Assembly: GCA_002633005.1 (NCBI GenBank)
Contig: NMRA01000542.1
Coordinates: 124,001-188,000 of the forward strand
DNA: 64,000 nt
Direction of reading: 5' to 3'
Source: Phoronis australis
Taxonomy: Eukaryota > Phoronida > Phoronidae
Under the pieces are notes generated by a model. That model was given only the letters and a program-made list of their open reading frames with translations, did not search any database and was not told the origin of the DNA. Position numbers and translations under genes: made by a program. This document shows, piece by piece, positions 63,201 through 64,000 of the stretch; the first letter of the stretch is position 1; each line of letters begins with the position of its first letter.

Positions 63201-64000
63201 CAGCAAAGCTTATAAAAAGATCAAAGAAAACAAAGCTACAAAATAAGCATGCAAAGTGACCAATTGTTTTCACTTGTGACCAACACATTCACCAAGATGA
63301 AAGAGAAACATTGCTTAATTCCTCTTTGTCAATACAGCTTTGTTAATGTGACAAGATGTCACACCAATTTCATGAGCGTACAAACCATACCCTTTCCCCT
63401 CCCCCCAAAGCATATGAAAATGGGAATATTTTTGGGGTCTATGTTTTTTATCAAGTATACTGTCTTCAAAGTTATACGCCAGTATTGGTATAAAAATAGA
63501 ATATTATTTTCATGATTAATTCTTTGTGTATTTTGTTTTTGCCAGGTTGGATCTTGGTAAAATTTCTGTTATTGGCTGTTTTGTCACGTTTTAACAACGT
63601 GAAAAAGTTGTTTGGCTGTTCTTGCAAAAGTGAAACATTTTAAGAGCAAATCATAATAGTGATTGGAGCACATTGCATAAAACGTTGTATTGCCTTTCAT
63701 TTGAATCTGATCAGCCATTTCTGAGATATGATGTTCGGAGGTTAGACAAAATTGGATGGTTTTGTTACGATATCTACCACTAGGTGGCGACAGTTACTGG
63801 TAGTCCTACATAACCTTAAGAGAGAAATTTAAAATAGAAAGTACAAACCTTTTTGCATTAACCTCTCCCTGCTTCCTTTCCCTATCTTTTATATAAGCTG
63901 TTGGGTCAAATCGCGGTTTCCGTGTGCCTACAACAAGAAATTCCACATTGACTATTTTACGATTATTGATTTGTTGGATACCTGCCAGATGCCGGCTAGC
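60280..64000 (-). CDS. CCDC61: CCDC61 (VFL3) C-terminal exons, partial at window edge
   Basis: Minus-strand exons in order: 64000-63982 (cut by the window end), 63927-63849, 63022-62952, 62800-62695, 62355-62289 and 60380-60280 (stop TAG). The conserved RFDPTAYIKDRERKQ motif opens the second exon. An Arg/Ser-rich disordered tail follows (NRGNRSRSSSVGSQRSQGYV), then ARTNSSSAWDSP. The C-terminus reads RSAEITEIDERLNRLQAFMK, matching the conserved final helix of CCDC61. CCDC61/VFL3 is a SAS-6-related basal-body protein that binds microtubules and organises centriole-associated fibres; its head domain and main coiled coil lie beyond 64,000. Phases match for the first five exons. The 62289 exon ends in phase 0 while the last exon needs one carried base, so one small exon between 60381 and 62288 is not located. 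Confidence 0.9.
63776..63791 (+). promoter_or_regulatory. CTCF-core-like site near CCDC61 exon
   Basis: TACCACTAGGTGGCGACA closely matches the conserved CTCF core (CCASYAGRKGGC). It lies in a CCDC61 intron. Binding is inferred from motif only. Confidence 0.4.

Noticed and set aside
1-64000. CRISPR arrays, bacterial operons or phage genes
   Set aside because: Introns, gene families and repeat types are animal; the tandem arrays have no spacer structure.

Overview
This is a eukaryotic nuclear DNA window. It is AT-rich, has long introns with GT-AG splice sites (one GC-AG), and carries many short transposon remnants and minisatellites. The gene set points to an animal: a class A neuropeptide receptor, a death-domain protein of the DTHD1 type, an LRR protein, OPA3 and CCDC61. 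A marine bilaterian invertebrate, perhaps a hemichordate or other deuterostome, fits best, but I cannot name the species. Runs of N and single-N joins show a draft assembly. I rebuilt all gene models by hand from reading frame, splice signals and intron phase.

Layout. 1-5.4 kb: dispersed repeats and an assembly-type duplication. 5.45-8.84 kb (+): the last three coding exons of an orexin-receptor-like GPCR (TM6, TM7, C-tail); TM1-5 are not visible. 8.8-21 kb: gene-poor DNA with a foldback insertion, a second single-N duplication, tRNA-derived SINEs and AAGT-rich simple sequence. 21.05-33.97 kb (+): a complete DTHD1-like gene; 13 exons join in frame to 1,049 aa and a 14th candidate exon does not join cleanly. 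35.3-38.7 kb: transposon territory, with a Harbinger-like fragment and a complete-ended Kolobok-type element (TTAA target duplication, about 150-bp inverted ends, decayed THAP gene). 38.97-54.40 kb (-): a 12-exon LRR gene of 976 aa; one exon inserts about 380 acidic, Ser-rich residues into the LRR array. 54.73-56.64 kb (+): OPA3, head to head with the LRR gene and 326 bp from its start codon. 60.28-64.0 kb (-): the 3' half of CCDC61 (VFL3), running off the right edge.

These look like independent animal genes, not an operon or pathway cluster. OPA3 and the LRR gene probably share a bidirectional promoter. OPA3 and CCDC61 are also near each other in the human genome, so this pair may be old synteny. 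The most unusual non-coding structures are a 28-bp tandem array that repeats the LRR gene's own 5' splice site about 20 times, a tandem intronic repeat holding CTCF-core-like motifs, and a foldback element built on TATCGATA repeats.
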